Under the pieces are notes generated by a model that searched no databases, was not told the DNA's origin, and saw nothing but the letters and a program-made list of their open reading frames with translations. Shown here in pieces: positions 10,783 through 21,421 of a DNA stretch of 64,000 nt. Position 1 is the stretch's first letter. Every line of letters starts with the position of its first letter. The DNA is taken from NCBI RefSeq assembly GCF_000463075.2, contig NZ_AVAQ01000034.1, forward strand, positions 145,923-209,922, given 5' to 3'. Position numbers and translations under genes: made by a program. The DNA is from Lactiplantibacillus plantarum EGD-AQ4 (lineage in GTDB: Bacteria; Bacillota; Bacilli; Lactobacillales; Lactobacillaceae).

Positions 10783-10832
10783 ACCTTTTTTGTGATTAGT
10801 TAAAGGCGACCTTTAACCATTTCACGGATATA

Positions 10833-11303
10833 TTACCAACGATAGTGAGCGAAGGCCCGGTTGGCTTCAGCCATCCGATGCGTATCTTCACGCTTCTTAA
10901 CAGAAGCACCAGTATTGTTAGCAGCATCCATGATTTCACGAGCTAACCGGTCGGACATGGTATGTTCGCCACGTGAGCGAGCATATTGAACGATCCAACG
11001 AAGGCCAAGAGTCGTCTTACGATCTGGGCGAACTTCGATTGGAACTTGGTAGTTAGAACCACCAACACGGCGGGCCTTAACTTCAAGTACTGGCATAACG
11101 TTCTTCATCGCTTCTTCGAAGACTTCCAAAGGATCGTTACCAGTTTGTTCTTTGATTTGATCAAAAGCATCATACAAAATAGTTGATGCAGTACCGCGCT
11201 TACCATCTAACATTAAGTGGTTAATTAAACGCGTTACTAATTTAGAGTTATACATTGGATCTGCTAAAACTTCGCGTTTTGCAGGTGCACCTTTTCTTGG
11301 CAT
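10833..11303 (-). CDS. rpsG: 30S ribosomal protein S7
   Basis: S7 nucleates the 30S head and contacts the E-site tRNA. The 156-aa product starts [20 protein letters not shown] and contains [20 protein letters not shown] near residue 81 and the C-terminal [15 protein letters not shown]. It lies 16 nt downstream of rpsL. In E. coli S7 represses the str operon; I see no clear homologous site here. Confidence 0.97.
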
Positions 11304-11319
11304 TTAACTTACCTCCTTA

Positions 11320-11733
11320 TTATTTCTTTGGCTTCTTGGTACCGTACTTGGAACGGCTTTGGCGACGATCTTCGACACCGGCAGTATCCAAGGCACCACG
11401 GATAACATGGTAACGAACACCAGGTAAATCCTTAACACGACCACCACGAATTAAAACAACACTATGTTCTTGGAGGTTATGACCAATACCAGGAATGTAA
11501 GCTGTAACTTCGATTAAGTTTGATAAACGTACACGGGCATACTTCCGTAAAGCTGAGTTAGGCTTCTTAGGAGTCATGGTACCGACACGAGTAGCAACCC
11601 CACGCTTTTGTGGTGCTGGGTTCTTAGTTGCAACCTTCTTGTAACTGTTATACCCAAAGTTTAATGCTGGGGAATTTGATTTTGATACTTTAGACTTACG
11701 GCCTTTACGAATTAATTGGTTAATTGTTGGCAT
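11320..11733 (-). CDS. rpsL: 30S ribosomal protein S12
   Basis: S12 monitors codon-anticodon pairing in the decoding centre. The 137-aa product begins [15 protein letters not shown]. The two loops where streptomycin resistance changes usually arise are [11 protein letters not shown] (Lys56 corresponds to E. coli Lys42) and [13 protein letters not shown], and both carry the wild-type lysine. It is the first cistron of the str operon, with a leader of about 165 nt. Confidence 0.97.
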   Translation of the reverse strand: MPTINQLIRKGRKSKVSKSNSPALNFGYNSYKKVATKNPAPQKRGVATRVGTMTPKKPNSALRKYARVRLSNLIEVTAYIPGIGHNLQEHSVVLIRGGRVKDLPGVRYHVIRGALDTAGVEDRRQSRSKYGTKKPKK

Positions 11734-11903
11734 GTTCTAAAGTGTCCTCCTTCCAAAAATCTGTATTTTTAAGTCCACACATCCAGGTGGTTCTTTTTTG
11801 AGTAAAAAGAAAAACCCGAATCATGGTTATTGTGCGCTTAGCCGACCAGTCAGCATGTCTGTATTCCTGATACAGGAATCTGTCTGCAAAAAGCACCTTT
11901 ACT

Positions 11904-11932
11904 AGACTATCATGACATCCCGAAGTTGTCAA
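11904..11932 (-). promoter_or_regulatory. Promoter of the str operon (rpsL)
   Basis: Minus-strand TTGACA (11927-11932) and TAGTCT (11904-11909) are 17 nt apart. The -35 lies only 67 nt from the start of the divergent prepilin peptidase gene. The leader downstream includes the inverted pair GATTCCTGTATCAGGAATACAGAC. Confidence 0.75.
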
Positions 11933-11998
11933 TAAATGTCGCAGAAAAATAATTTGCGACCGGTTTACGTAACTACTGATATGAAAGGTGGTTTTATC

Positions 11999-12679
11999 AT
12001 GTTAACCCTGTTCCACTTCATACTCGGTCTGTGCCTAGGTTCCTTTATCGCCTGCACCGCCGAACGACTATCCAGTCATCAGCCAGTCTGGGGGACGCAA
12101 CGTTCGATTTGTCCTAATTGTCGACACCAGCTGCGTGCTTGGCAACTCATCCCGCTACTAGGTGTGCTCCTACAACGCGGACGTTGTCACGACTGCCAAC
12201 AGCCGATTCCACTGCAATCGAGTCTAGTTGAGCTAATGTGTGGCAGTTTGGTTGTGACGAGCACCGGGCCATTGTCGACCGCACTGCCCCTTATTATCGG
12301 CTACCTCGTCTTAATTTTCAATAGTCTGACTGATTACATGAACTACGACGTCTATCCATTGACGCTCATTCTGCCAGCCGGGCTCGGTCTGTGGCGACAA
12401 CGGCCTACCCCCGACATTGGGTTTTATATTTTGCTCGTCTTAATTATCGCACTCTACTTACTCGCCCGATTAACACCAACATTTGGATTGGGGGACGTTG
12501 ATATTTTGTTGATGTTAGCTTGTTTAGCGACGGCGAATGCGATTCTCACCAGTTTGGCCTTAGCATCGACCGCCGCACTCATCTTCTTTATACTGGGTTC
12601 ATCCAAACGGCGGCTCCCATTCGTTCCATTTATCAGCTGGGGCTTTATTCTAGTGACACAAGTCGTTGGTCCAAGCTGA
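11999..12679 (+). CDS. Prepilin peptidase / N-methyltransferase (A24 family)
   Basis: This inner-membrane aspartyl protease cleaves, and often N-methylates, type IV-like prepilins; in Gram-positive bacteria the known role is processing of competence pseudopilins (ComC). The 226-aa product begins MLTLFHFILGLCLGSFIAC and has the paired CxxC motif CPNC...CHDC in the N-terminal cytosolic part and the catalytic GLGDVD near residue 165, with several membrane segments. I chose the ATG at 11999 because AAAGGTGG precedes it; longer starts at 11936 and 11981 would run into the divergent rpsL promoter region. It stands alone between rpoC and rpsL, far from any comG-like pilin operon in this window. Confidence 0.85.
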   Translation: MLTLFHFILGLCLGSFIACTAERLSSHQPVWGTQRSICPNCRHQLRAWQLIPLLGVLLQRGRCHDCQQPIPLQSSLVELMCGSLVVTSTGPLSTALPLIIGYLVLIFNSLTDYMNYDVYPLTLILPAGLGLWRQRPTPDIGFYILLVLIIALYLLARLTPTFGLGDVDILLMLACLATANAILTSLALASTAALIFFILGSSKRRLPFVPFISWGFILVTQVVGPS

Positions 12680-12942
12680 AGTTGAAGTGTGTCTGGCGAT
12701 GACTGAAATTCTGATATGCGTCTTGTCTCAAACACATCCCAATCAGCAGAAACAGCTCACACAATAACGACACTACCGGATTGCTTACGGCTCGTCAATC
12801 AATGCGTGTGCTAGTTCGACTCTGCAACCAGTCAACGGGTAACGCTGAACCACGGCTGCCATCACTTCGAACTCACTTGTACCCCACGGCAGATACCAAT
12901 CAACACTGGCACCGCAACCCAACTGTCCCAAAATTTGGCCAA
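12680..12942. other. Gene-free stretch between prepilin peptidase and rpoC
   Basis: The two flanking genes converge here. I see no credible coding region, repeat match or RNA gene. The only recognisable signal is the terminator immediately to the right. Confidence 0.6.
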
Positions 12943-12944
12943 AC

Positions 12945-12974
12945 AAAAAGGACGACCACAACGGCCGCCCTTTT
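12945..12974 (-). terminator. Intrinsic terminator after rpoC
   Basis: Minus strand: AAAAGGGCGGCC pairs with GTCGTCCTTTTT (G-U pair and one mismatch) around GTTGTG, with a T run. On the plus strand the same hairpin is followed by TTTTC, so it may also stop the convergent prepilin peptidase transcript. Confidence 0.8.
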
Positions 12975-12990
12975 CGGGAACAGTTAGCAA

Positions 12991-15900
12991 TTACTTGCTA
13001 GCATCCTGTTCTTGCATTTGTTTTTCAAGATCACTGATTGAGTAAACCCCATCAGCAACGTTGCCAACTTCCTTAGGCTTGATATGACGGTAAACCGGCA
13101 TACCAGTACCAGCAGGAATAATCTTACCGATGATAACATTTTCTTTCAGACCGATCAGTGGATCGTTCTTACCACGAATAGCAGCATCAGTTAAGACCCG
13201 CGTTGTTTCCTGGAATGAAGCAGCTGACAAGAAACTGTTCGTTTCAAGAGCGGCTTTGGTAATCCCAAGAATAACTGGCCGTGACGTTGCAGGAATACCA
13301 CCAGCAATCAAGGTCTTGTAGTTCTCATCCTTGAAGTCTGCAATATCCATCAACGTACCAGGCAAGACATCGGTATCGCCCGGATCCATGACCCGAACTT
13401 TACGTAACATTTGCCGAATCATGATTTCAACGTGCTTATCGCCGATTTCAACCCCTTGCATCCGATAAACCTTTTGAACTTCACGGAGCAAGTAGTTTTC
13501 AGTTGATAAGACATCACGCACTTGAATTAATTGCTTAGGATCAATTGACCCAATGTTCAACGGAGCACCACGGTGAATAAAGTCGCCTTCACTAACCGCC
13601 ATCCGTGCTGTTAACGGCAATGTGTAAGTCCGAGTATCGGTTTCACCCTTAACTGTGACTTCCTTAGTCCGTTCCGCTGGATTTTCTTCAATCAATTCAA
13701 CCGTCCCAGTAACTTCTGAGATTTCGGCACGCCCTTTAGGATTCCGTGATTCCACAATTTCTTGCACACGAGGCAACCCTTGGGTAATATCGTCCCCGGC
13801 AACACCACCGGTATGGAAGTTCCGCATGGTCAATTGAGTACCAGGTTCACCGATAGACTGTGCGGCAACTGTCCCAACAGCTTCACCGACTTCAACTTCA
13901 TCACCAGTAGCCATGTTACGGCCGTAGCAATGTTCACAAACCCCGTGCTTCGTGTTGCAAGTAAATGCAGAACGGATCGTAACTTCCGTAACACCAGCAT
14001 CAACGATTTTATGAGCTAAGTCTTCGTCGATCAAGACGTTGTTACCCACAATTTCATCATGTGTTTCAGGATCGAAGACCGTCTTCATTGTGTAACGACC
14101 TAAAATCCGATCATACAATGGTTCGATGACTTCGTTACCTTCCATGATTGCGTGAATCCGCAAACCACGGTCAGTACCACAATCCTTTTCACGAACGATA
14201 ACATCTTGGGCCACATCAACCAGACGCCGAGTCAGGTAACCTGAGTTGGCAGTCTTCAAGGCCGTATCGGTCATCCCTTTACGAGCACCGTGGGTTGAAA
14301 TGAACATTTCCAAGACAGACAACCCTTCACGGAAGTTAGAAAGGATTGGCAATTCCATGATCTTACCGTTAGGGGCAGCCATCAAACCACGCATCCCAGC
14401 CAACTGAGTAAAGTTTGAAATGTTACCACGCGCACCGGAATCACTCATCATGAAGATTGGGTTATCCGCGTTGAAACTTTCAATCAGTTTTTGTTGGATT
14501 TGGTCCTTAGCGTCGTTCCAGACACCAATGACCCGTTCATAACGTTCGTCGTCAGTAATTAAACCACGACGGAACTGCTTCGAAATCGTATTAACTTGCT
14601 TATGGGCTTCAGCGACGATTTCTGGTTTTTCTGGTAAACCAGTAATATCGGCAACCCCAACCGTCAAACCAGACTTAGTTGAAATGTTGTAACCTAAGTC
14701 CTTCATCCGGTCAAGCAAGAGTGACGTTGCAGTCACATGATATTGCTTGTAAACTTCGGCGATAATGTCAGCCAAGAAGCCCTTCTTGAACGGTGGAATA
14801 ATTTCCTGTGCATCCAAGAATTGATGAATATCTTCACCAGGCTTCAAGAAGTACTTGTCAGGTGTGCCAGCAATCAAGTTATCATTGGTTGGTTCGTTCA
14901 AGTAAGGGAACTTACCAGGCAAGATATCGTTGAAAATAGCTTTCCCAACCGTCGTCACTAAGACAGCGTGCTTCTGTTCGTCAGTAAATGGCTTGTCAGG
15001 CATTGATGAAACTTGAATTCCGACCCGGCTGTGTAAGTGGACATAACCAGATTGGTAAGCCTTTTGCGCTTCGTTCAAGTCTTTGAAAATCATGCCTTCG
15101 CCTTCACGACCAATTTCTTCAGTCGTCAAGTAGTAGTTACCGATAACCATATCTTGTGATGGCGTAACAACGGGCTTCCCGTCCTTAGGTGCCAAAATAT
15201 GGTGGGCAGCTAACATTAAGAGCCGTGCTTCAGCTTGCGCTTCGTCTGAAAGCGGCACGTGAATGGCCATTTGGTCACCGTCAAAATCGGCGTTGTAGGC
15301 TTCACAAGCCAATGGGTGTAACCGCATCGCTTTACCACTAACTAAGACGGGTTCAAATGCTTGAATCCCTAAACGGTGAAGCGTAGGGGCCCGGTTCAAC
15401 AGTACCGGATGCTCCTTGATAACGTCTTCCAACACGCCCCAGACATCGTCGTCAGCATGTTCGATCTTCCGTTTAGCATTCTTAATGTTAGAAGCTAATT
15501 CACGTTTAACCAATTCCTTCATGATGAATGGCTTGAACAATTCCAACGCCATTTGACGTGGTAAGCCCATTTGGTTCATCTTCAAGAAAGGCCCAACATC
15601 GATAACCGAACGACCAGAGTAGTCGACACGCTTACCAAGTAAGTTTTGACGGAACCGTCCTTGCTTCCCTTTCAACATGTGTGAAAGAGACTTCAATGGC
15701 CGGTTACCAGGACCAGCAACTGGACGGCCACGACGACCGTTATCGATCAACGCATCAACGGCTTCTTGTAACATCCGCTTTTCGTTTTGCACGATAATCC
15801 CAGGTGCATTTAAGTCCAACAGGCGCTTCAACCGGTTGTTACGGTTGATGACCCGCCGGTACAAGTCGTTCAAGTCAGAAGTGGCGAAACGGCCACCTTC

Positions 15901-16632
15901 CAATTGAACCATTGGCCGCAAGTCCGGTGGAATGACCGGAATTGCATCCATTACCATCCAAGCAGGTTCGTTACCAGATGTCACGAACGCCTCGATGATA
16001 TCAAGCCGACGAACGGCACGTGTCCGTTTTTGACCAGAAGCATCCTTCAAAGTTTCCTTCAAATCACGGGCTTCTTTTTCAAGATCCACGTCATTGAGTA
16101 ACCGTTTGATAGCTTCAGCACCCATGGCAGCTTCAAATTCGTTGCCATATTGGGCCTTCTTCTCACGGTATTCACGTTCAGAAAGCAATTGCTTCTTTTC
16201 AAGTGGCGTGTTACCTGATTCGATAACAACGTATGAAGCGAAGTAAATGATTTCTTCAAGTGCACGGGGACTCATGTCCAAGACTAAGCCCATCCGGCTA
16301 GGAATTCCTTTAAAGTACCAGATGTGTGTCACTGGTGCGGCAAGTTCGATATGACCCATCCGTTCACGACGGACTTTACTACGTGTCACTTCGACACCAC
16401 AACGGTCACAGACAATACCCTTATAACGGATCCGTTTGTATTTACCACAAGCACATTCCCAATCCTTAGTAGGACCGAAAATCCGTTCGTCAAACAGACC
16501 GTCTTTTTCAGGTTTCAATGTCCGGTAGTTAATGGTTTCTGGCTTTTTGACTTCGCCATATGACCAGCTGCGGATCTTGTCTGGTGATGCCAGACCGATC
16601 TGCATGCTTTCAAACTTGTTGACATCGATCAA
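12991..16632 (-). CDS. rpoC: RNA polymerase subunit beta'
   Basis: The beta' subunit carries the catalytic magnesium site. The 1213-aa product has the N-terminal zinc ribbon with Cys60, Cys62, Cys75 and Cys78, the active-site motif NADFDGDQM near residue 446 with its three aspartates, and a second zinc site [11 protein letters not shown] near residue 880. It starts with TTG (16630-16632) 8 nt after GGGAGG, giving [13 protein letters not shown]. It follows rpoB by 17 nt and ends in a terminator. Length and domains are normal for Lactobacillaceae. Confidence 0.97.
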   Translation of the reverse strand: MIDVNKFESMQIGLASPDKIRSWSYGEVKKPETINYRTLKPEKDGLFDERIFGPTKDWECACGKYKRIRYKGIVCDRCGVEVTRSKVRRERMGHIELAAPVTHIWYFKGIPSRMGLVLDMSPRALEEIIYFASYVVIESGNTPLEKKQLLSEREYREKKAQYGNEFEAAMGAEAIKRLLNDVDLEKEARDLKETLKDASGQKRTRAVRRLDIIEAFVTSGNEPAWMVMDAIPVIPPDLRPMVQLEGGRFATSDLNDLYRRVINRNNRLKRLLDLNAPGIIVQNEKRMLQEAVDALIDNGRRGRPVAGPGNRPLKSLSHMLKGKQGRFRQNLLGKRVDYSGRSVIDVGPFLKMNQMGLPRQMALELFKPFIMKELVKRELASNIKNAKRKIEHADDDVWGVLEDVIKEHPVLLNRAPTLHRLGIQAFEPVLVSGKAMRLHPLACEAYNADFDGDQMAIHVPLSDEAQAEARLLMLAAHHILAPKDGKPVVTPSQDMVIGNYYLTTEEIGREGEGMIFKDLNEAQKAYQSGYVHLHSRVGIQVSSMPDKPFTDEQKHAVLVTTVGKAIFNDILPGKFPYLNEPTNDNLIAGTPDKYFLKPGEDIHQFLDAQEIIPPFKKGFLADIIAEVYKQYHVTATSLLLDRMKDLGYNISTKSGLTVGVADITGLPEKPEIVAEAHKQVNTISKQFRRGLITDDERYERVIGVWNDAKDQIQQKLIESFNADNPIFMMSDSGARGNISNFTQLAGMRGLMAAPNGKIMELPILSNFREGLSVLEMFISTHGARKGMTDTALKTANSGYLTRRLVDVAQDVIVREKDCGTDRGLRIHAIMEGNEVIEPLYDRILGRYTMKTVFDPETHDEIVGNNVLIDEDLAHKIVDAGVTEVTIRSAFTCNTKHGVCEHCYGRNMATGDEVEVGEAVGTVAAQSIGEPGTQLTMRNFHTGGVAGDDITQGLPRVQEIVESRNPKGRAEISEVTGTVELIEENPAERTKEVTVKGETDTRTYTLPLTARMAVSEGDFIHRGAPLNIGSIDPKQLIQVRDVLSTENYLLREVQKVYRMQGVEIGDKHVEIMIRQMLRKVRVMDPGDTDVLPGTLMDIADFKDENYKTLIAGGIPATSRPVILGITKAALETNSFLSAASFQETTRVLTDAAIRGKNDPLIGLKENVIIGKIIPAGTGMPVYRHIKPKEVGNVADGVYSISDLEKQMQEQDASK

Positions 16633-16649
16633 AGGACCGACCTCCCTTT

Positions 16650-19600
16650 TTATTGATTATCTTGCTGAGCTTTGGTTGTTTCGGAAGGCTTTGCGGCTGC
16701 GTCAGCTTTCGCCTTTTCAGCGGCCTTCTCGTCTTGTTGTTGTTTAAATTTGCTAAGGGCATCAACGTTAACGACATCATCGTCATCGTCGTCCATGTCA
16801 CGTAGCTCGATTTCTTTGTCGTCAGAATCTAAGACTTTCATGTCCAGACCAAGTGCTTGTAATTCCTTGACCAACACACGGAATGATTCCGGTACGCCAG
16901 GCTTAGGAATTGGTTCGCCCTTAACGATGGCTTCGTAGGTCTTAACCCGACCAACCACGTCATCAGACTTGTAAGTCAAGATTTCTTGCAAGGTGTAAGC
17001 AGCACCATAAGCTTCCAAGGCCCAAACTTCCATTTCACCGAACCGTTGGCCCCCAAATTGCGCTTTCCCACCAAGTGGTTGTTGCGTAACCAGAGAGTAA
17101 GGTCCAATTGAACGAGCATGGATCTTATCGTCAACCATGTGACTAAGTTTCATATAGTGCATGACCCCAACAGCGACCCGCTTATCAAACGGTTCACCAG
17201 TCCGACCATCATAAACGATCGACTTGGCGTCAGAATCAACACCGGCTTCACGAACAGCGTCCCAGATATCTTTATCTTGAGCACCATCAAAAACAGGCGT
17301 TGCCATGTGAATACCCAATTTACGAGCAGCCATCCCCAAATGCAATTCGAGCACTTGCCCGATGTTCATACGGGAAGGCACACCCATGGGACTCAACATG
17401 ATGTCGATTGGGGTACCATCTGGCATGTACGGCATGTCTTCTTCAGGAACCACGATTGAAACGGTCCCTTTGTTCCCATGCCGGCCGGCCATCTTGTCAC
17501 CAACTTGGATCTTCCGCTTTTGCGCGATGTAGACCCGAACCATCATGTTAACACCAGGTGATAATTCGTCCCCGTTTTCACGAGTAAAGATCTTAACATC
17601 CTGGATGATACCGCCGCCACCATGAGGAACCCGCAATGACGTATCACGAACTTCACGGGCTTTTTCACCAAAGATCGCGTGGAGAAGCCGTTCTTCAGCT
17701 GATAATTCAGTAACCCCTTTTGGCGTTACCTTACCGACTAAGATGTCGCCGTCTTTAACTTCGGCACCAATCCGGATAATCCCATCTTCGTCGAGGTTCT
17801 TCAAAGCGTCTTCCCCAACGTTAGGAATTTCACGGGTCATTTCTTCAGGTCCAAGCTTGGTATCACGCGCTTCTGATTCATATTCTTCAATATGGATCGA
17901 CGTGTAAACATCTTCACGGACCAACCGTTCGTTAATGATGATGGCATCTTCGAAGTTATAACCGTTCCAAGTCATGAAGGCAACTAATGGGTTTTGTCCA
18001 AGGGCAAGTTCCCCACCTTCCATTGCTGGACCATCGGCTAAGACTTCATCGTTATCAACGTGGTCGCCAACCTTAACGATTGGACGTTGGTTGTAGTTCT
18101 TACCACCGTTTGAACGACGGAACTTCATTAACTTGTAAGTGTCTAATGAACCATCGTCACGACGAACACGAACTTCACGTGCATCGACGTATTCAACGGT
18201 CCCTTCATGACGACAAATCAACGCGATCCCGGAGTCATGGGCAGCTTTGTATTCAATCCCAGTCCCAATCAATGGGGCGTGTGGATCAAGCAATGGCACA
18301 GCTTGCCGTTGCATGTTGGCACCCATCAAGGCCCGGTTCGAGTCATCGTTTTCCAAGAAAGGAATACATGCCGTTGCGACGGCAACCACTTGTTTAGGCG
18401 AAACGTCCATGTAATCGACATTTTCGATTGGCGTTTCCAAGTTTTCTTCCTTGTTACGAGCCAAAACAGTGTCTTCAACGAATGAACCGTCATCGTTCAA
18501 TGGTGAGTTGGCTTGTGCAATCACGAATTGGTCTTCTTCGTCGGCTGCTAGGTAGTCGATCTTGTCAGTAACCTTATGCGTGGTCCAATCAACCCGCCGG
18601 TATGGCGTTTCGATGAAGCCGTAACGGTTAACTTTGGCATATGAAGACAAACTGTTGATCAACCCAATGTTCGGGCCTTCAGGTGTTTCGATTGGGCACA
18701 TCCGACCGTAGTGGGTATAGTGCACGTCACGAACTTCATAACCGGCACGATCACGAGTCAAACCACCAGGTCCTAAGGCTGATAAACGCCGCTTATGCGT
18801 TAATTCACCTAAGGGGTTGGTTTGGTCCATGAATTGTGACAATTGTGATGACCCAAAGAATTCCTTGATTGAGGCCACAACTGGACGAATGTTGATCAAT
18901 TGTTGTGGCGTTACCGTAGCAGCGTCTTGAATTGACATCCGTTCACGAACAACCCGTTCCATCCGGGATAACCCGATCCGGAATTGGTTTTGTAATAATT
19001 CACCCACGGAACGAATCCGCCGGTTACCCAAGTGATCAATATCATCAGTTGAGCCCAGACCTTCTTGCAAGTTGTAGAAGTAGTTAATAGAAGCAATGAT
19101 ATCAGCAGGCAAAATATGCTTGAACTTCAAATCAATGTTGCCATTACCAATCACGTTAACGACCTTTTCAGGATCGTTTTGTGAATAAACTTTAACCACT
19201 TGTAAGACCATTGGGTTAGTGACAACCGCTTCATCAGATGGTGTGTAAGTAACCGTCTTGAAGTCGTCACGTTCCAAGTATGGTGCTAACTTCGCCATGA
19301 CGTTCTTGTCAATGACCGTATCCTTTTGCGCAATAACTTCACCAGTATCTGGGTCAGCCAACGTTTCAGCTAAGGTTTGGTCCATCAAACGGGTCTTCAT
19401 GCTTAACTTCTTGTTGACCTTGTAACGACCAACAGGTGCGAAGTCATAACGCTTTGGATCAAAGAACCGCGCCGTTAACAAACTCCGTGAACTGTCAGCA
19501 GTCTTAGGTTCACCAGGACGTAGCCGTTCGTAGATGTCCTTCAAAGATTCTTCGACCCGTGAGTCGTCAGTATTCTTATGAACATCTTTTTCCAACGTTA

Positions 19601-20255
19601 ACATCAAACTGTCAGTTTCACCTAACATGTCAATGATGTCATCATCCGAGCCGTAACCTAATGCCCGTACTAATTCAGTCAATGGAATCTTCCGTGTCCG
19701 GTCGATCCGAACGTACGAAACATTCTTAGCGTCAGTTTCAAGTTCTAACCAAGCGCCTCGGTTAGGAATAACCGTGGTGCCGTAGCTAGGACGCCCATTC
19801 TTATCTAATTCTTCATTAAAGTAAACGCCGGGTGAACGAACCAATTGTGAAACAATGACCCGTTCGGCACCGTTGATAATAAACGTCCCTTGTTCAGTCA
19901 TTAATGGAAAATCACCGAAGAATACGTCTTGCGACTTGATTTCACCAGTTTCGTGGTTAGTCAAACGTAGGGTAACGTGCAATGGTGCCGAATAGTTGGC
20001 ATCATGTTCACGAGCTTCTTCGACGGTGTACTTTGGTTCTAATAATTGATAGTCGACAAATTCAAGTGAAAGTTTTCCTGCGAAATCGTCGATCGGCATA
20101 ATATCTTCAAACATTTCCCGGAGACCTTCATCCAAGAACCATTGGTAGGAATCGGTCTGGATTTCGATCAAGTTAGGCAAATCAAGAACTTCCTTGATAC
20201 GTGCATAACTTCTACGGGTACGGTGTTTACCGTATTTTACTAAATGTCCGGCCAA
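16650..20255 (-). CDS. rpoB: RNA polymerase subunit beta
   Basis: The beta subunit forms the other half of the active-site cleft. From the TTG at 20253-20255 the product is 1201 aa and begins [20 protein letters not shown]; the frame opens three codons earlier at a GTG, but GGGGTGA is well spaced for the TTG. The rifampicin pocket reads [14 protein letters not shown] and [13 protein letters not shown], with the residues that usually mutate intact. The C-terminal tail is very acidic and lysine/glutamine rich (MDDDDDD and after). Its leader contains a terminator, reported separately. Confidence 0.96.
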   Translation of the reverse strand: MAGHLVKYGKHRTRRSYARIKEVLDLPNLIEIQTDSYQWFLDEGLREMFEDIMPIDDFAGKLSLEFVDYQLLEPKYTVEEAREHDANYSAPLHVTLRLTNHETGEIKSQDVFFGDFPLMTEQGTFIINGAERVIVSQLVRSPGVYFNEELDKNGRPSYGTTVIPNRGAWLELETDAKNVSYVRIDRTRKIPLTELVRALGYGSDDDIIDMLGETDSLMLTLEKDVHKNTDDSRVEESLKDIYERLRPGEPKTADSSRSLLTARFFDPKRYDFAPVGRYKVNKKLSMKTRLMDQTLAETLADPDTGEVIAQKDTVIDKNVMAKLAPYLERDDFKTVTYTPSDEAVVTNPMVLQVVKVYSQNDPEKVVNVIGNGNIDLKFKHILPADIIASINYFYNLQEGLGSTDDIDHLGNRRIRSVGELLQNQFRIGLSRMERVVRERMSIQDAATVTPQQLINIRPVVASIKEFFGSSQLSQFMDQTNPLGELTHKRRLSALGPGGLTRDRAGYEVRDVHYTHYGRMCPIETPEGPNIGLINSLSSYAKVNRYGFIETPYRRVDWTTHKVTDKIDYLAADEEDQFVIAQANSPLNDDGSFVEDTVLARNKEENLETPIENVDYMDVSPKQVVAVATACIPFLENDDSNRALMGANMQRQAVPLLDPHAPLIGTGIEYKAAHDSGIALICRHEGTVEYVDAREVRVRRDDGSLDTYKLMKFRRSNGGKNYNQRPIVKVGDHVDNDEVLADGPAMEGGELALGQNPLVAFMTWNGYNFEDAIIINERLVREDVYTSIHIEEYESEARDTKLGPEEMTREIPNVGEDALKNLDEDGIIRIGAEVKDGDILVGKVTPKGVTELSAEERLLHAIFGEKAREVRDTSLRVPHGGGGIIQDVKIFTRENGDELSPGVNMMVRVYIAQKRKIQVGDKMAGRHGNKGTVSIVVPEEDMPYMPDGTPIDIMLSPMGVPSRMNIGQVLELHLGMAARKLGIHMATPVFDGAQDKDIWDAVREAGVDSDAKSIVYDGRTGEPFDKRVAVGVMHYMKLSHMVDDKIHARSIGPYSLVTQQPLGGKAQFGGQRFGEMEVWALEAYGAAYTLQEILTYKSDDVVGRVKTYEAIVKGEPIPKPGVPESFRVLVKELQALGLDMKVLDSDDKEIELRDMDDDDDDVVNVDALSKFKQQQDEKAAEKAKADAAAKPSETTKAQQDNQ

Positions 20256-20310
20256 GTTGTTCACCCCTTCTTATTATTCCGGAACCCGGCCCGCTTTCAG
20301 CCAAATATTA

Positions 20311-20327
20311 CATTTGTGTTACAAATG
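20311..20327. repeat. Short perfect inverted repeat in the rpoB leader
   Basis: CATTTGT and ACAAATG form 7-bp arms around GTT. It lies between the leader terminator and the rpoB start and could be an RNA hairpin or a protein site; its role is unknown. Confidence 0.4.
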
Positions 20328-20350
20328 CATTTTTGACCGAATTTTAGGCA

Positions 20351-20391
20351 TAAAAAAACCAAAAATAGTCGCTTAAGTTGACTATTTTTGG
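20351..20391 (-). terminator. Terminator-like attenuator hairpin in the rpoBC leader
   Basis: On the minus strand CCAAAAATAGTC and GACTATTTTTGG form a perfect 12-bp stem with a 9-nt loop, followed by seven T. It lies about 70 nt downstream of the best rpoB promoter and about 100 nt before the rpoB start, so it is either an attenuator of rpoBC or the terminator of the upstream tetR-type gene with the rpoB promoter misassigned. Confidence 0.75.
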
Positions 20392-20461
20392 ATTTATATT
20401 AACGAGCCGCACAGACAATAGATTGCGCGATCGCTCGAGTTCACGGTTACAGACAAGTTAT

Positions 20462-20490
20462 AATATACAGCCTTTTACTCAGGTTGTCAA
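20462..20490 (-). promoter_or_regulatory. Promoter of rpoB-rpoC
   Basis: Minus-strand TTGACA (20485-20490), a 17-nt spacer and TATATT (20462-20467). It begins 18 nt after the TetR-family stop codon. A leader of about 200 nt separates it from rpoB, a position where a Lactobacillales rpoB leader motif (Lacto-rpoB) has been described; I could not run a covariance search. Confidence 0.8.
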
Positions 20491-20508
20491 CCCAGAAACT
20501 CGTGACAC

Positions 20509-21132
20509 TTATTGGGCATCTGGTTCGACTGCAACCCCATATAAAATCATCTTCAACAACGTTTGCACCCGGGTCCGCTCATCGGCATGCGGATCACCGA
20601 TGCGGTGGAACGTGTTAAATAGTGGGCTCAAACTAGTGATATAAAAACTGGCGGCCATCTGCGGCGTGACGCCAGCATGTAATTGCATGGCCGGCTGTTC
20701 GAACACGGCTTGAATCGGTTGTACATAGTCAGTCGCAAAGACCCCACCTAATTCACGAATGTGGTCGCGCGTCAGTGCCTTAAAGCTGGAATGAATCAGC
20801 GTGAAGACATCGGCAGGATGCTTATGCGTCAGTAGTAATGACACTTCCGTCAATTGTTCGAGTGGCGACCAATCCGTGCGGGCCTGAATCGCTTCAATCC
20901 CAGCTTTGATTTCTGCGCCGACCGTTGTGATCACCGCCAGAAAAATAACTTCCTTATCTTTAAAATGGTGATAAAGTGCTGGCTGAGTGATTCCAATTGC
21001 ATTGGCGATGTCACGCGTACTCGTCGCGGCGTACCCATTCTTCAAGAACAGTTCCCGTGCCGTATCCAAAATTGCTTGGTGCGTCTTCGCCATTTGTTCG
21101 GCTCGCGTCGTCATGTCATCATCTTCTTTCAT
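20509..21132 (-). CDS. TetR/AcrR family transcriptional regulator
   Basis: The 207-aa protein has a TetR-type DNA-binding domain at about residues 14-60, with ARELFLKNGYAATSTRDIA and the recognition helix ITQPALYHHFKDKE, and a helical ligand-binding domain after it. Such regulators usually repress a neighbouring exporter or enzyme gene, but here both neighbours are housekeeping genes (rpoB and clpC), so the target is unknown. An AGGA lies 8 nt before the ATG. Ligand cannot be inferred. Confidence 0.85.
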   Translation of the reverse strand: MKEDDDMTTRAEQMAKTHQAILDTARELFLKNGYAATSTRDIANAIGITQPALYHHFKDKEVIFLAVITTVGAEIKAGIEAIQARTDWSPLEQLTEVSLLLTHKHPADVFTLIHSSFKALTRDHIRELGGVFATDYVQPIQAVFEQPAMQLHAGVTPQMAASFYITSLSPLFNTFHRIGDPHADERTRVQTLLKMILYGVAVEPDAQ

Positions 21133-21366
21133 CTTTTATTTCCTATTATAATTTACACCAATCAGTCACGAACCACCAGCCGCAAAACTCGCTGAATACA
21201 TTCAGATGGGCATGATGGTGAATTTTATTTTGCAAAAGCTAGCGCCGTTCAGAGGGCCTTTAATAGCCACTGACATCAATACCGCCGTCAGATCGTGCCG
21301 GCACAAAATGAAACGATGGGCAACGCAACTACCCACAATCCGTGTTGGCATACTCGTTCTACTATC

Positions 21367-21408
21367 AAAAAAGACGCCTGAAGCCTATTCCGACTCCAAA
21401 CGTCTTTT
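21367..21408 (-). terminator. Intrinsic terminator after clpC
   Basis: Minus-strand AAAAGACG pairs with CGTCTTTT around an inner imperfect stem, followed by a T run. It lies 14 nt after the clpC stop. Confidence 0.85.
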
Positions 21409-21421
21409 GTCACATATTCAC

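Noticed and set aside
18780..18870. Rifampicin-resistance changes in rpoB
   Set aside because: The residues that usually mutate in the pocket ([11 protein letters not shown] and [13 protein letters not shown] segments) are wild type.
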